From Propionibacterium sp. oral taxon 192 str. F0372 (GTDB lineage: Bacteria; Actinomycetota; Actinomycetes; Propionibacteriales; Propionibacteriaceae), in contig NZ_KE340297.1 in NCBI RefSeq assembly GCF_000413315.1, positions 929,013 through 993,012 on the forward strand: a DNA stretch of 64,000 nt, read 5' to 3'. This document shows, piece by piece, positions 1 to 9,048 of the stretch. Below the pieces are notes generated by a model, which searched no databases, was not told where the DNA came from, and saw only the letters and a program-made list of their open reading frames with translations. Each line of letters starts with the position of its first letter. Position 1 is the first letter of the stretch. The translations under genes and the position numbers were made by a program.

Positions 1-2
1 TG

Positions 3-587
3 ATTGATGGTGCTCAACCCGCTCCGACGGTGATCTACTGCTCGCTGATGAGTCGCGCGATCCAGACCGCAGCCCCGCTGGCCGACGCCCTAGACCTGCC
101 GATCGTCGGCCACCCCGAGATCTACGAGGCTGGAGGACCCTACGAGGGCGACCCGGCCGATCCGGTGCCCCATCCAGGTGCTTCACGCAGTGAATTGCAG
201 GCGCTCACCCCGCGCATCGTGTTGCCCACCGAGGCGGAGGAAAGCGGTTGGTACCACGGTCATGGGGAAGATGATCCAGCGCGGGCCGAGCGCGGCGCCA
301 TGGTGATCCGGCAGATGGTGGCCGCCCATGCCGGGCAGGATTGCATAGTGGGTCTCGTTTGCCACGAGTGGATCGCCCAGTACCTGATCCGGGCAGCCAT
401 CGGCTTCCACGCCGTCGGAGGGGTCGCCGAACCGTGGATGGGGATGAACAACACTGGGACGACCTTCATTGATATGGAACAACCCGTCCCGGTGACCGAG
501 ACCAGTCACAACGGCGCATCCCTGGAACGGGTTCTCACCTGGCACAACAACACCCGGCACCTACCCCTCGACCTGATCACCGGCTGA
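3..587 (+). CDS. Histidine phosphatase family protein, 5' partial
   Basis: Reading frame open to the left edge, so the true start and the N-terminal RHG catalytic motif lie outside the window. What is visible fits the phosphoglycerate mutase-like superfamily: a SLMSRAIQTA segment matches the S-x-x-x-R-A-x-Q-T-A motif that follows the RHG loop, and a later LVCHEWIAQYLIRAAIG segment carries the second catalytic-type histidine. The middle part is longer and more acidic than in compact family members. Substrate cannot be told from sequence. A hairpin follows the stop codon. Confidence 0.75.
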   Translation: MDGAQPAPTVIYCSLMSRAIQTAAPLADALDLPIVGHPEIYEAGGPYEGDPADPVPHPGASRSELQALTPRIVLPTEAEESGWYHGHGEDDPARAERGAMVIRQMVAAHAGQDCIVGLVCHEWIAQYLIRAAIGFHAVGGVAEPWMGMNNTGTTFIDMEQPVPVTETSHNGASLERVLTWHNNTRHLPLDLITG

Positions 588-611
588 GTTGCCGGAATTC
601 TGGCAGGCTTG

Positions 612-640
612 CGGTGCCAGCTGGTATCTGCCTGGCACCG
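612..640 (+). terminator. Hairpin after the histidine phosphatase gene
   Basis: A 9-bp perfect inverted repeat (CGGTGCCAG / CTGGCACCG) with an 11-nt loop lies 25 bases after the stop codon. There is no T-run, so termination is only suggested. The rest of the 588-868 spacer shows no convincing gene. Confidence 0.4.
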
Positions 641-868
641 ATCTCATCGTGCAGAAAGGCCCGCTGTCATGCGGACCTCTCAAGATTGAGAGCCTTGTCA
701 GCTATTGGCGTCAACACTCGGGTGGGCTTCAGGTATGGAATTTATCTGTGGTGGTTGAATGTTGGGTGCAGGCTGCCGGTGATCCGGTCCGCGCCGCCGG
801 AGGAATAGGCGTCGGCATCGGCGCGTTCGACCTGTCACGAGATCGTCGAACCTGTGAGAGGGGTTCTC

Positions 869-1903
869 ATGTCCAGCAATCCGTTTGCCGTGCCGGGTCT
901 TGACCTTGGTCTGGGCACCAGTACCCCGGTTTCCGAAGAATCCACCTTTTTGCACACCGATGACACCATCCATGAAGTGATCATCGTCGGCTCGGGGCCC
1001 GCTGGGTATACCGCCGCGGTGTACACCGCCCGGGGTGGCTTGGCGCCGCTGGTCTTTGAGGGCTCAATCGGCGCTGGTGGCGCCTTGATGAACACCACCG
1101 ACGTAGAGAATTACCCCGGTTTTCCCGAAGGTGTACTCGGCCCGGACCTGATGGGTAAGATGCGCACCCAGGCGGAGCGGTTCGGCGCTCAACTCGTCGC
1201 CGACGATGTGACCGCAATGGATCTCATGGGGGAGATGAAGACCGTCACCGATTCCGCCGGGGTAATGCATCGCGCAAAGACGGTCATCTTGGCCATGGGG
1301 GCGGCCCATCGCAAGCTGGATATCCCAGCCGAGGAGAAATATTCGGGTCGTGGGGTTTCCTGGTGTGCCACCTGCGACGGATTCTTCTACCGGGGCAAGG
1401 ACATCGCCGTGGTCGGCGGTGGCGACTCCGCAGCCGAGGAGGCCACCTTCCTCACCCGTTTCGCCAACTCGGTGACCCTTATCCATCGCCGCAACGAATT
1501 GCGTGCATCCAAGATCATGGTTTCCCGGGTACTTGAGGATCCGAAGATCACCGTTGCTTGGAATTCCCGGATCGTCGACATGAGCGGTGAACCGACCCTG
1601 CAGTCGCTGACCCTTGAGGATACGGTGACCGGGCAGACCCGCGAGATTGAGGTTGCCGGGCTCTTTGAGGCCATTGGCCTGGTGCCACGTTCTGAGCTGG
1701 TCGCCGGTCAGGTCGAGCTCTCCGAGGGCGGGTATGTGAAGGTCGACGGGTCCTCCACTCGCACCAGCCTTCCTGGAGTCTTTGCCTGCGGCGATCTTGT
1801 CGACGACGTCTACCAGCAGGCAATCACGGCTGCCGGCACTGGATGCCGGGCTGCCTTGGACGCCGAGCGCCATCTAGCAAACCTCACCCGGGATCCTTCC
1901 TGA
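869..1903 (+). CDS. trxB: Thioredoxin reductase
   Basis: FAD/NADPH disulfide oxidoreductase that reduces thioredoxin in the cytoplasm. FAD-binding GSGPAG is near residues 41-46, the redox-active CATC near 166-169 and the NADPH-binding GGGDSA near 183-188; the C-terminal FAD signature ACGDLVD is also present. ATG 869 is preferred over GTG 854 because a GAGAGGGG ribosome site sits just before it. The N-terminus carries about 30 residues before the Rossmann strand, longer than the few residues usual in this family. The substrate gene trxA follows after about 90 bases. Confidence 0.95.
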   Translation: MSSNPFAVPGLDLGLGTSTPVSEESTFLHTDDTIHEVIIVGSGPAGYTAAVYTARGGLAPLVFEGSIGAGGALMNTTDVENYPGFPEGVLGPDLMGKMRTQAERFGAQLVADDVTAMDLMGEMKTVTDSAGVMHRAKTVILAMGAAHRKLDIPAEEKYSGRGVSWCATCDGFFYRGKDIAVVGGGDSAAEEATFLTRFANSVTLIHRRNELRASKIMVSRVLEDPKITVAWNSRIVDMSGEPTLQSLTLEDTVTGQTREIEVAGLFEAIGLVPRSELVAGQVELSEGGYVKVDGSSTRTSLPGVFACGDLVDDVYQQAITAAGTGCRAALDAERHLANLTRDPS

Positions 1904-1991
1904 CAAACTGATCTGATTTTCAACCAAATCGTCGGTTTATTTCACCGACCCTGACAGCGGTCGTGCTGTCGTACACTTGAGAGGAACTCAC

Positions 1992-2315
1992 ATGGCAGTT
2001 ATCGAGATCACCGACCAGTCCTTCGAGGAAGAGGTCCGCAAATCCACGAAACCGGTCCTGGTCGACTACTGGGCTGATTGGTGCTCGCCCTGCAAGCAGC
2101 TCTCCCCGATCATCGACGAGCTTGCAGAAACCTACGGCGACCGCATGGTCTTTGCCAAGCTCGACACCAATGCGAACCCCGATATCCCGATGCAGCAGGG
2201 CGTGATGGCCTTGCCGACTCTCCAGTTCTATGTGAATGGGGAGGTTGTGCAGCAGTTCCAGGGCGGCAAGACGAAAGCCGCGCTGATCAGGGCCATCGAG
2301 TCGATCATTGACTGA
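1992..2315 (+). CDS. trxA: Thioredoxin
   Basis: Small cytoplasmic disulfide reductase of 107 residues. The active site reads WCSPCK instead of the canonical WCGPCK, and the cis-proline motif is ALPTL. ATG 1992 follows a clear AGAGGA ribosome site, so the upstream in-frame TTG at 1977 is not used. It lies behind trxB on the same strand and ends at a strong hairpin facing parB. Confidence 0.95.
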   Translation: MAVIEITDQSFEEEVRKSTKPVLVDYWADWCSPCKQLSPIIDELAETYGDRMVFAKLDTNANPDIPMQQGVMALPTLQFYVNGEVVQQFQGGKTKAALIRAIESIID

Positions 2316-2331
2316 TTGATTTATCGACAAA

Positions 2332-2377
2332 GCTCCTTGCCTGCAAATCTCCAAAATGGAGGGCTGAGGCAAGGAGC
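2332..2377. terminator. Bidirectional terminator between trxA and parB
   Basis: An 11-bp perfect stem (GCTCCTTGCCT / AGGCAAGGAGC) encloses a small inner hairpin (CTCC / GGAG). It sits just after the trxA stop and about 170 bases after the end of convergent parB, so it could serve both. T-run is short. Confidence 0.6.
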
Positions 2378-2547
2378 CTTGTCATTCCATGGTTGATCGC
2401 CTCCGGATCCGGGGATCGGAGCCGCGTCGGTTTCTCCTGTCCAAGGAGAAGCATGCCGAGGTCCGGGGACTTCGGCCCGGGTCGTCGTCCACGCCGCCAA
2501 GGATCATCGTCCGCCTCGGGATGACCTCCACCAGTCGGGTCCAGCAC

Positions 2548-3462
2548 TCAGCGCTCCAGCAGTTCCATGATCCGGTCCAGATCATCGGCGTCGGCAAACT
2601 CGATGGTGACCTTCCCCTTCCGGGCACCCACCTGAATCTGTACCTTCGTATCGAGCCGATGGGCCAGCCGGTCGGCATGAGCGGTTGCGTAGGCAGGGAC
2701 CTCTTTTGCCTGGCGACGCCTGGCCGGGCTGGGCCAGCCGGTCAGCTGGGTCAGCGAGGCTTCCTCCTCGGCACCACGAACCGACAGCCCCTCAGCGACG
2801 ATTCGCTGGGCCAGGCGCTCCTGGGCGGCAGGATCATCAAGTTTGAGAATCGCCCTGGCATGGCCAGCCGAGAGCACACCAGCGGCTACCCGGCGCTGCA
2901 CCGGACCGGGCAGGGTGAGTAGGCGCATGGTGTTCGAGATGTGCGGACGTGATCTTTTGATCCGCTGGGAGAGCTCCTCTTGGGAGCAATCGAAATCATC
3001 CAACAGCTGCCGGTAAGCGGCCGCTTCTTCAAGAGGATTCAGTTGTGCCCGGTGCAGGTTCTCCAGCAGCGCGTCGCGCAGCATATCGGCGTCGTCGGTC
3101 TTGCGCACGATGGCCGGAATGACCGCCAATCCGGCGATCTTGTGAGCGCGCAGTCTGCGCTCCCCCATGATGAGTTCATACCCACCAGAGCGTTCCCTGA
3201 CGACGACCGGCTGCAGCAGGCCGACCTCCTTGACCGAGGCGACAAGTTCATCAAGCTCGGCCTCATCGAAGACCTGCCGCGGCTGATGCGGATTGGGAAC
3301 CACCTTGTCAACCGGGATTTCAGCGTAGTAGGAACCGTCCGGCGCCTGGTCACGCCGGGGCTCATCATTGGCTTCCTCTACGACTTCCTCCGCACGCGGT
3401 TCGGTGCTCTGCAGGAGTGCACCGAGACCTCGTCCAAGACCTCCGGGCTTCGTCTTGGCCAT
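2548..3462 (-). CDS. parB: Chromosome partitioning protein ParB
   Basis: CTP-dependent DNA clamp that loads at parS and spreads to organise the origin. 304 residues. N-terminal LGRGLGALL is the ParA-interacting tail. The N-terminal domain carries PHQPR and the CTP-binding GERRLRA motif. A helix-turn-helix region follows (CSQEELSQRIKRSRPHISNTMRLL), then a C-terminal dimerisation segment ending in ELLER. The start overlaps the parA stop by one base (TGATG) behind an AAGGAGGA site. Two parS sites lie in and upstream of parA. Confidence 0.96.
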   Translation of the reverse strand: MAKTKPGGLGRGLGALLQSTEPRAEEVVEEANDEPRRDQAPDGSYYAEIPVDKVVPNPHQPRQVFDEAELDELVASVKEVGLLQPVVVRERSGGYELIMGERRLRAHKIAGLAVIPAIVRKTDDADMLRDALLENLHRAQLNPLEEAAAYRQLLDDFDCSQEELSQRIKRSRPHISNTMRLLTLPGPVQRRVAAGVLSAGHARAILKLDDPAAQERLAQRIVAEGLSVRGAEEEASLTQLTGWPSPARRRQAKEVPAYATAHADRLAHRLDTKVQIQVGARKGKVTIEFADADDLDRIMELLER

Positions 3463-4304
3463 CAGTCCTCCTTCTGGTTGATTTCTGCTCCGCGTTCTGC
3501 AATTTCTCGCGCGGCCTTCACATAGGACTTAGCACCCACCGATTCCGGGTCGTAGGTGAGAATCGTCTGCCCGTAGCTGGGCGCCTCACTCACCCGGACC
3601 GACCGTGGGATCATCGTCCGAAGGGTCTGCTCCGGGAAATGCTTGCGAACTTCCTCCCCCACCTGACTGGAAAGCTTCGTCCTAGCATCGAACATCGTCA
3701 ACAGAACCGTGCCAAGCACCAGTTCCTGATTGAGATCTTCCTGGACCGCGTTGATCGTTCGCATCAACTGAGTCACACCTTCGAGCGCGTAGTACTCAGT
3801 CTGAATCGGCACCATGACCTCCGTCGCCGCAACGAAAGCGTTGAGCGTCAGCAGCCCCAATGATGGCGGACAATCGAATATCACGTAGTCAACGTAGTAT
3901 TTTGATTGGAATCTTTTGAGTGCTTTCTTCAGTTTCTGTTCCCTCGCCACAAGCGGAACCAGCTCAATCTCCGCGGCAGCGAGATCGATTGTCGCCGGAA
4001 CCACCACAAGGTTCTTGGATTCTGGCGAGTTGGAGGCGACATCTTCGATTGGTTTGTCCTGCAACAGCACTTCGTAGGTACCGGGAGTTCCCGAGACGTG
4101 ATCCACACCGAGAGCCGTGGACGCATTCCCCTGGGGATCGAGATCCATCAGGAGAACCTTGAGCCCGCTTTTTGCCAACGCGGCGGCGACGTTCACTGCC
4201 GTTGTCGTTTTCCCCACGCCACCTTTCTGGTTGGCGATGACGATTGTCCTCGGTGTGGCCGGGCGAGGGAATGTTTCACGTGAAACGGTCGTCGTGTCAG
4301 TCAC
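3462..4304 (-). CDS. parA: Chromosome partitioning ATPase ParA (Soj)
   Basis: Walker-type ATPase that works with ParB to segregate origins. The deviant Walker A motif KGGVGKTT is near residue 27, with DLDPQGN and the [11 protein letters not shown]alker B region following. The start is GTG 4304: GAAGGAGG lies 8 bases upstream and would fall inside the coding sequence if TTG 4322 were used. Codons for VSRETF coincide with a parS site, so the N-terminus is partly constrained by DNA function. Cotranscribed with parB; product 280 residues. Confidence 0.96.
   Translation of the reverse strand: MTDTTTVSRETFPRPATPRTIVIANQKGGVGKTTTAVNVAAALAKSGLKVLLMDLDPQGNASTALGVDHVSGTPGTYEVLLQDKPIEDVASNSPESKNLVVVPATIDLAAAEIELVPLVAREQKLKKALKRFQSKYYVDYVIFDCPPSLGLLTLNAFVAATEVMVPIQTEYYALEGVTQLMRTINAVQEDLNQELVLGTVLLTMFDARTKLSSQVGEEVRKHFPEQTLRTMIPRSVRVSEAPSYGQTILTYDPESVGAKSYVKAAREIAERGAEINQKED
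4272..4287. promoter_or_regulatory. parS site within the 5' end of parA
   Basis: The sequence TGTTTCACGTGAAACG matches the conserved bacterial parS 16-mer at 15 of 16 positions. It is the nucleation site for ParB. Confidence 0.92.
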
Positions 4305-5484
4305 GAGGTATGCCTCCTTCAACGCATCGACTCAAAAAGAATAACCTACCGATCTGACAGCTTTCTCTCACGCGTGCTACAACCATCTCGTTTCACGTGA
4401 AACGGACCAGAACTTGTCGGCAGAACCGCTTGTGAAAGCCTCTCCCCATGTTCACCAGTCATAAAGCACACTGAAAAGTGACCTCAAGGTGAGCATGACA
4501 GTTGACACACTCATCATCCGACAGAAGAGCACAACACCGTCAGAACACTCCGGAATTCCTCACCCCATTCACCAAAGCACGTACCTCCCCTGAGGACCAA
4601 CAGTCGACCAGAACGCAAGACTGACCGTCCTCTGACCCACGTCCTCTGACTAGACCTCGTGTGACTGGACCTCGTGATCACTTCATCGCAACATGTTTGC
4701 CTCACATCACAGCAAGACCGAGCACGCCCGCAGCTCATCTTCGTGGCTGCCACCGGCACATTGAACAACCAAAATGTCCCTTAGCAATACCGACGCCGAG
4801 ATCATCTGAAATGCGCCGGATTGGTGATGCCACACGACCCCAAATCAAAGCAAAGACACGCGCACCTAAGATAGTCATCTATGTACGGTGCAACTCGGCC
4901 AGTCGCAGGCTTCAGCACAAACCCACTGACGATCATGATGAGTGAGTCCTCCTCGGTACAGGCAGCCTGCCACGGCTGGATCGTTCTCGCCTGACACCGG
5001 GAACAAAAGACCCCACGTCGTTGAGCACCGCCTATCACGGCATTCTGCCAAAGGTCCACGATTTCCCGAGAACGGTATCAAACCAATCCCACTGCGATCA
5101 GCCGTCCGCAAGAATCGGGCTCGCCAGCGAAAGCCGGGGTGGTAAAGGTTCCGGTGAACCTCTCCCGCGGACGATCGGCATCATGCGCCCTCGACACCGC
5201 ATGGCGGAAGCAAACCATCCGTCTCGGCTCCCACAATCCAGCAGCATGGCACGGACCAACGATATGGCCGACACAACCACAGATCTGCATGGCTGCCTGA
5301 CACTCCCTAACAGACAAGTCTTGCGGCCTGACCAGGGGAAATGCACCACACAATGCTATACAAATTTCAATCACTTTGTCAGGAAGGCTTCTCCCGAGAC
5401 ATGTGCTGGTTAGGGGAAAATGGTCATGAAAGGTCCTCGCCACTCATCAATTTTCCCTATCACTTCATCCAGGTCCTCGGCACA
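4305..5484. other. Gene-free spacer between rsmG and parA
   Basis: About 1.2 kb with no reading frame showing family motifs, a convincing ribosome site or GC-skewed third positions. It holds the second parS and a patch of short direct repeats around 4625-4675 (GTCCTCTGAC twice, GACCTCGTG twice). Composition looks less GC-rich than its neighbours. It may hold the parA promoter or an RNA; nothing further can be supported. Confidence 0.5.
4389..4404. promoter_or_regulatory. parS site upstream of parA
   Basis: CGTTTCACGTGAAACG is a perfect 16-bp palindrome containing the full GTTTCACGTGAAAC parS core. It lies 85 bases upstream of the parA start and about 117 bases from the first site. Confidence 0.9.
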
Positions 5485-6105
5485 TCACCTGGCTCGCCGG
5501 ATAGTCACCACATGGGTGACCTCGGCCCCGGGTACCCTGATGTCGGTCAGTTCGGCTGTCAGTCGATGGCGGGCCAGAAACCGTTTAGCATCCACAATTT
5601 CCTGGGAAGCGCTTTCCCCTTTGAGTGCGTGCATCACCCCAGACGCACCAAACAATCCAGTGGTCCAGCCAAGAAGTTTGCCAAGGCCCGCCACCGCCCG
5701 GCAGGTGACGACATCAAAACATTCGGTACACTTCTCCGCTCTCCCCCGCAGCACCCGCACTCGGTCATCAATACCCAACTCACCCACCACCCCGGTCAGG
5801 AAAATCGACCGGCGCAACATTGGCTCTAAAAGAGTTACCTCCAGATCGGGACGGGCCAGCGCGAGTGGTATTCCCGGTAGCCCGGCACCCGAACCGACGT
5901 CGACCACGCTGACTCCACCATCAGGTAACCCAGCCACCGCAGCGCTGTTCAGAATGTGCCGCGACCAGAGCCGACCAGCCTCCCGGGGGCCGATCAGCCC
6001 CCACTCAATGCCGCGCGTTGCCAAGATCTCGTGGTAAGCCACTGCAAGATCGGCAGAAGATCCAAAAACATCATCAACGGCATCAGGAACCGGTGACTGG
6101 TTCAT
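5485..6105 (-). CDS. rsmG: 16S rRNA (guanine-N7) methyltransferase RsmG
   Basis: SAM-dependent methyltransferase for 16S rRNA position G527. 206 residues, usual length. The SAM-binding [16 protein letters not shown] motif is near residues 67-83, and LLEP follows as the second strand motif. Start supported by GGGAGGTG ahead of ATG 6105. It follows jag in the conserved rnpA-yidC-jag-rsmG order, separated from it by a terminator-like hairpin, and precedes parA at an unusual distance. Confidence 0.93.
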   Translation of the reverse strand: MNQSPVPDAVDDVFGSSADLAVAYHEILATRGIEWGLIGPREAGRLWSRHILNSAAVAGLPDGGVSVVDVGSGAGLPGIPLALARPDLEVTLLEPMLRRSIFLTGVVGELGIDDRVRVLRGRAEKCTECFDVVTCRAVAGLGKLLGWTTGLFGASGVMHALKGESASQEIVDAKRFLARHRLTAELTDIRVPGAEVTHVVTIRRAR

Positions 6106-6140
6106 CGCACCTCCCTATGGAAAATCGGCCAAAGCAACGG

Positions 6141-6176
6141 AAAGGCCCCACCAGGTCGCTGACTGGTGGGGCCTTT
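6141..6176 (-). terminator. Strong hairpin between jag and rsmG
   Basis: A 14-bp perfect stem (AAAGGCCCCACCAG / CTGGTGGGGCCTTT) with an 8-nt loop follows the jag stop codon. It could end or attenuate transcription from the rpmH-jag operon before rsmG. Confidence 0.75.
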
Positions 6177-6185
6177 GCGGCACAT

Positions 6186-6701
6186 TCAGGGTTTCGAAAT
6201 CACCACGCGACGGTTCGGGTTCTGCCCCTCGGACTCGGAATGAAGCCCTGCGGCAGCCACAACATCGTGCACGACCTTGCGTTCGAAAGGGTTCATCGGA
6301 GCCAGGCGTACCGGCTCCCCGGTCTCTTTCACCTCGACGATGGCCTCGGTAGCCAGCCCCTGCAGCTCGACGCGGCGACGCTCGCGGTAACCCGCTATGT
6401 CGAGCATCAGCAGTGAACGGTTACCGATCTCGTTCTGGACGGCGAGCCGGGTGAGTTCCTGAAGAGCTTCGAGCACCTCACCACCCTTGCCCACCAGCTG
6501 ATCCGAGTCGGTCTCAATGGACACGTGAGCTCGCCCACCTTCGGTGAAGATGTCCACATCACCATCAAGATCAGCGATGTCGAGTAGGGCTTCCAGGTAG
6601 TCGGCCGCGACATCACCCTCAACATCGAGGGGATCGTCAGAGGCGAGGTCGGTATCGTCAAGGATCTCGGTGTCTTCGACAGTTTCGGACTTCTCGTCCA
6701 T
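6186..6701 (-). CDS. jag: Jag/KhpB RNA-binding protein
   Basis: RNA-binding protein partnered with YidC in most Gram-positive genomes. 171 residues with a long acidic N-terminus. A KH-like segment (LVGKGGEVLEALQELTRL) is near residues 69-86, and a C-terminal R3H domain carries the MNPFERKVVH motif. It lacks the N-terminal Jag-N domain of Firmicute proteins, as is usual in actinobacteria. Lies 46 bases after yidC. Confidence 0.9.
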   Translation of the reverse strand: MDEKSETVEDTEILDDTDLASDDPLDVEGDVAADYLEALLDIADLDGDVDIFTEGGRAHVSIETDSDQLVGKGGEVLEALQELTRLAVQNEIGNRSLLMLDIAGYRERRRVELQGLATEAIVEVKETGEPVRLAPMNPFERKVVHDVVAAAGLHSESEGQNPNRRVVISKP

Positions 6702-6747
6702 GGTGATCTCCTAGGTATCGGATTGGGACGCCAATGCGTCCGAAAAC

Positions 6748-7836
6748 TCATTTCTTCTTGCGTTGTGCTCGACTCTGCCGGGTGACCTGCTGACGCTGGA
6801 TCACCTGCTTACCCGAATCACCGCGCACCGTCGAGCGGTTGGTGCCCTGCCGGGTCACGGTGGTGGATCCTTGAGCCCCCTGTGCCTGACGCATCGCAAC
6901 GCCAAGCAGCCCTCCGTTGCCCTTCTTCTTGGAGCGGGCCTTCTCGACACGAGCCCGTTCGATGGCCTTCGGATCCTTACCCTTGGCCTCCATGCGCTCG
7001 GTCCACTCAATGTGTGCCGGAGTTCCGGGGGTGGGATAGTTGCGAATGATGACCCACTGCTGTCCCATGGTCCAAATGTTGGTGATCACCCAGTAGACCA
7101 GTACGCCGATCGGGATGTTCGGGCCGATGAAGACGTACATCGCCGGCATCATGTACAGCATCATCTTCTGCTGCTGACCCATCGGGCCCTCGAAGGCGGC
7201 CGGTGGCATGTTGCGACGCATCATGTGCAGCTGCTGGAAGAACAACACTCCGACCATGATGATGATCAGCACCAATGCCAAGATCTGAGTCGCCCCGAAA
7301 CCATTTAGCGGAAGGAAGGTCCCCGACAGCTTCGCACCGAACAAGGTGGCATTCGACAACGAGTCGACGAGCGAGGTGTCTTTCTGGAACCAATGGCCAA
7401 TGGCGTTGCCCTGGGCGGCCCCGTAAAGCACCCGGTACAGACCCCAGAAGATCGGAAGTTGCAGCAGCAGCGGCAGACACGAGGCGGCCGGATTGACACC
7501 CTCCTCGTTGTAGAGCTTCATCGTCTCTTGGCCGAGCCGCTCACGGTCGGAGCCGTATTTGTCCTGGAGTTCCTTGATCTTTGGCTGCAGGGCCTGCATG
7601 GCCCGCGACGAGTTCAGCTGCCTGGCGTACAACGGCATGAGCACCAAGCGGATAACTACCGTCAGAAAGGCGATTGACAAGGCCCACGTGATCCCTGAAT
7701 CCGGACCGAAGAGCGGGGCGAACATCTTGTGAGCCAGCACGATGATGCCGGACACGGCCCAGTACAGCGGCTCCATAACGGCGCCGAAGAAGCGCCCGAG
7801 GGATTCAAATAAGTTGATCAGCGCCAGCGTGCTCAT
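6748..7836 (-). CDS. yidC: Membrane protein insertase YidC
   Basis: Inserts and folds inner-membrane proteins with or without SecYEG. Five predicted membrane segments; the NPAASCLPLLLQLPIFWGLY stretch is the YidC signature around the second segment. The C-terminal tail is rich in lysine, arginine and glutamine, as in ribosome-binding YidC tails. ATG 7836 overlaps the yidD stop by one base (TGATG), which decides the start against TTG 7839. 362 residues. Confidence 0.95.
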   Translation of the reverse strand: MSTLALINLFESLGRFFGAVMEPLYWAVSGIIVLAHKMFAPLFGPDSGITWALSIAFLTVVIRLVLMPLYARQLNSSRAMQALQPKIKELQDKYGSDRERLGQETMKLYNEEGVNPAASCLPLLLQLPIFWGLYRVLYGAAQGNAIGHWFQKDTSLVDSLSNATLFGAKLSGTFLPLNGFGATQILALVLIIIMVGVLFFQQLHMMRRNMPPAAFEGPMGQQQKMMLYMMPAMYVFIGPNIPIGVLVYWVITNIWTMGQQWVIIRNYPTPGTPAHIEWTERMEAKGKDPKAIERARVEKARSKKKGNGGLLGVAMRQAQGAQGSTTVTRQGTNRSTVRGDSGKQVIQRQQVTRQSRAQRKKK

Positions 7837-8165
7837 CAATCAGCAACCTCACGATTCATGTCGACCCCCACCAGCCGGGGATCATGGGGAAGAACATGGT
7901 GGTCTGTAACGGTGAAACGCTCCGGATGTCCAGCCATCTCTCGGGCAAAGTCCGAACCGGGAACCGGGTCGAACCCACCGGCAGCCCAGGGATGGCACCG
8001 CACAATGCGGCGAATGATCATCCAGGAGCCCCTGAGAGCACCGTGGATGCGTAAGGCCTCCAGCCCATAGGCCGAGCACGACGGGTAGTACTTGCATACA
8101 TCTCCGTAGAGCGGGGAAACGAACCGCCGCCAGCCTCGAACGAACCAAATGAGCGGGTACCTCAC
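7836..8165 (-). CDS. yidD: Membrane protein insertion efficiency factor YidD
   Basis: Short membrane-associated factor aiding YidC-dependent insertion. It has the family's CKYYPSCSAYGLEAL and RCHPWAAGGFDPVP motifs with conserved cysteines. GTG start overlaps the rnpA stop by four bases (GTGA). 109 residues; the tail after the DPVP motif is somewhat longer than the minimal family member. Confidence 0.93.
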   Translation of the reverse strand: MRYPLIWFVRGWRRFVSPLYGDVCKYYPSCSAYGLEALRIHGALRGSWMIIRRIVRCHPWAAGGFDPVPGSDFAREMAGHPERFTVTDHHVLPHDPRLVGVDMNREVAD

Positions 8166-8500
8166 GAACCCACCCCCAGTTTACGCAGACCAGCTGCCCA
8201 CGCATCCCCGAAATCCCCGGCTAGTCGCTCAGGGTGGGTAGCTGCGCAGGGAAGGGCCCGCACGACGATATCAACCCCATCGACCGGGAGCTGCTCAATC
8301 ACCAAGTGGCGCATCCGGCGCTTGACCCGGTTGCGAGTCACTGCATTGCCGACCTTCTTGGACACGACAAAACCGACCTTGGTACTGGTGGAGCATCGGC
8401 GGGCATGGACGACGACGGTGGGCCGTCCTGCCCGGACACCTTCTTTTACGGTCCTCACGAAATCACCCGAGGACCGCATCCGGTACCGGGCCGGAAGCAT
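8162..8500 (-). CDS. rnpA: Ribonuclease P protein component
   Basis: Basic protein subunit of the tRNA 5'-processing ribozyme. 112 residues. The RNR signature is AVTRNRVKRRMRH near residues 53-65. It begins four bases after rpmH ends and overlaps yidD, consistent with one operon. Confidence 0.95.
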   Translation of the reverse strand: MLPARYRMRSSGDFVRTVKEGVRAGRPTVVVHARRCSTSTKVGFVVSKKVGNAVTRNRVKRRMRHLVIEQLPVDGVDIVVRALPCAATHPERLAGDFGDAWAAGLRKLGVGS

Positions 8501-8504
8501 CGGC

Positions 8505-8642
8505 TCAGGCGGAAAGTTCCGAGCGGCCCTTGCGCCGACGTGCGTTGAGGATGGCGCGTCCGGCGCGGGTGCTCATGCGAGCCCGGAAGCCGTGGGTGCG
8601 GGCACGCCGACGGTTGCTCGGCTGGTAGGTGCGCTTGCTCAT
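8505..8642 (-). CDS. rpmH: 50S ribosomal protein L34
   Basis: 45-residue basic ribosomal protein starting [20 protein letters not shown], the universal L34 pattern. ATG 8642 follows GGAG at normal spacing; longer in-frame starts upstream are not supported. First gene of the operon running away from dnaA. Confidence 0.97.
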   Translation of the reverse strand: MSKRTYQPSNRRRARTHGFRARMSTRAGRAILNARRRKGRSELSA

Positions 8643-9048
8643 GGGAAGTCTCCGTCGAGTCGGTGTGTGTCCCGGTTGGAACAGCTTTGGCGTACCCGGT
8701 GAGTCGGATGATGACATCCGCGCAGGCACACGAACACCATCAACGTCCTCAGGGCATTGACTCAGGAATGCTACGCCAGATGGGCCCTAACGGCAAAAGT
8801 GCACGGTCCACCCTCGGATCGTGGATTGTCCAGTCGACACGCCGAACCGATGTGCTACATGTGCCATTCCGAGTTGAATCAATCTCAGCCTATCGGTAGG
8901 TTAACGAAACTGCCGACGAGTTCTCCACAGGTAAACGGGGGCGTGTCCACATCAGATGCAACCTGTGGAAATCCGTTGGTTACCGGGTCGTCCCGTCGCC
9001 CATGGCGTGCCGACCAGCATACAGACGGTTCAGGAAGTGGGTGCTCGG
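8643..9048. promoter_or_regulatory. rpmH-dnaA divergent intergenic region with DnaA-box-like sites
   Basis: Holds the divergent promoters of rpmH and dnaA. Three DnaA-box-like 9-mers cluster at 8921-8929 (TTCTCCACA), 8943-8951 (GTGTCCACA) and 8964-8972 (reverse complement of ATTTCCACA). They suggest DnaA autoregulation or a second origin element. Because the latter sites would fall at or inside an ATG 8956 start, they also favour the downstream dnaA start. Confidence 0.65.

Noticed and set aside
4514..5443. Several 80-130 codon frames in the rsmG-parA spacer
   Set aside because: They overlap on both strands, lack ribosome sites and encode cysteine/proline/arginine-rich sequence typical of chance frames.
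8956..9048. Longer dnaA N-terminus starting at ATG 8956
   Set aside because: The extra 31 residues do not look like DnaA domain I and their DNA contains a DnaA-box-like site; GTG 9049 has AGGAAG upstream.
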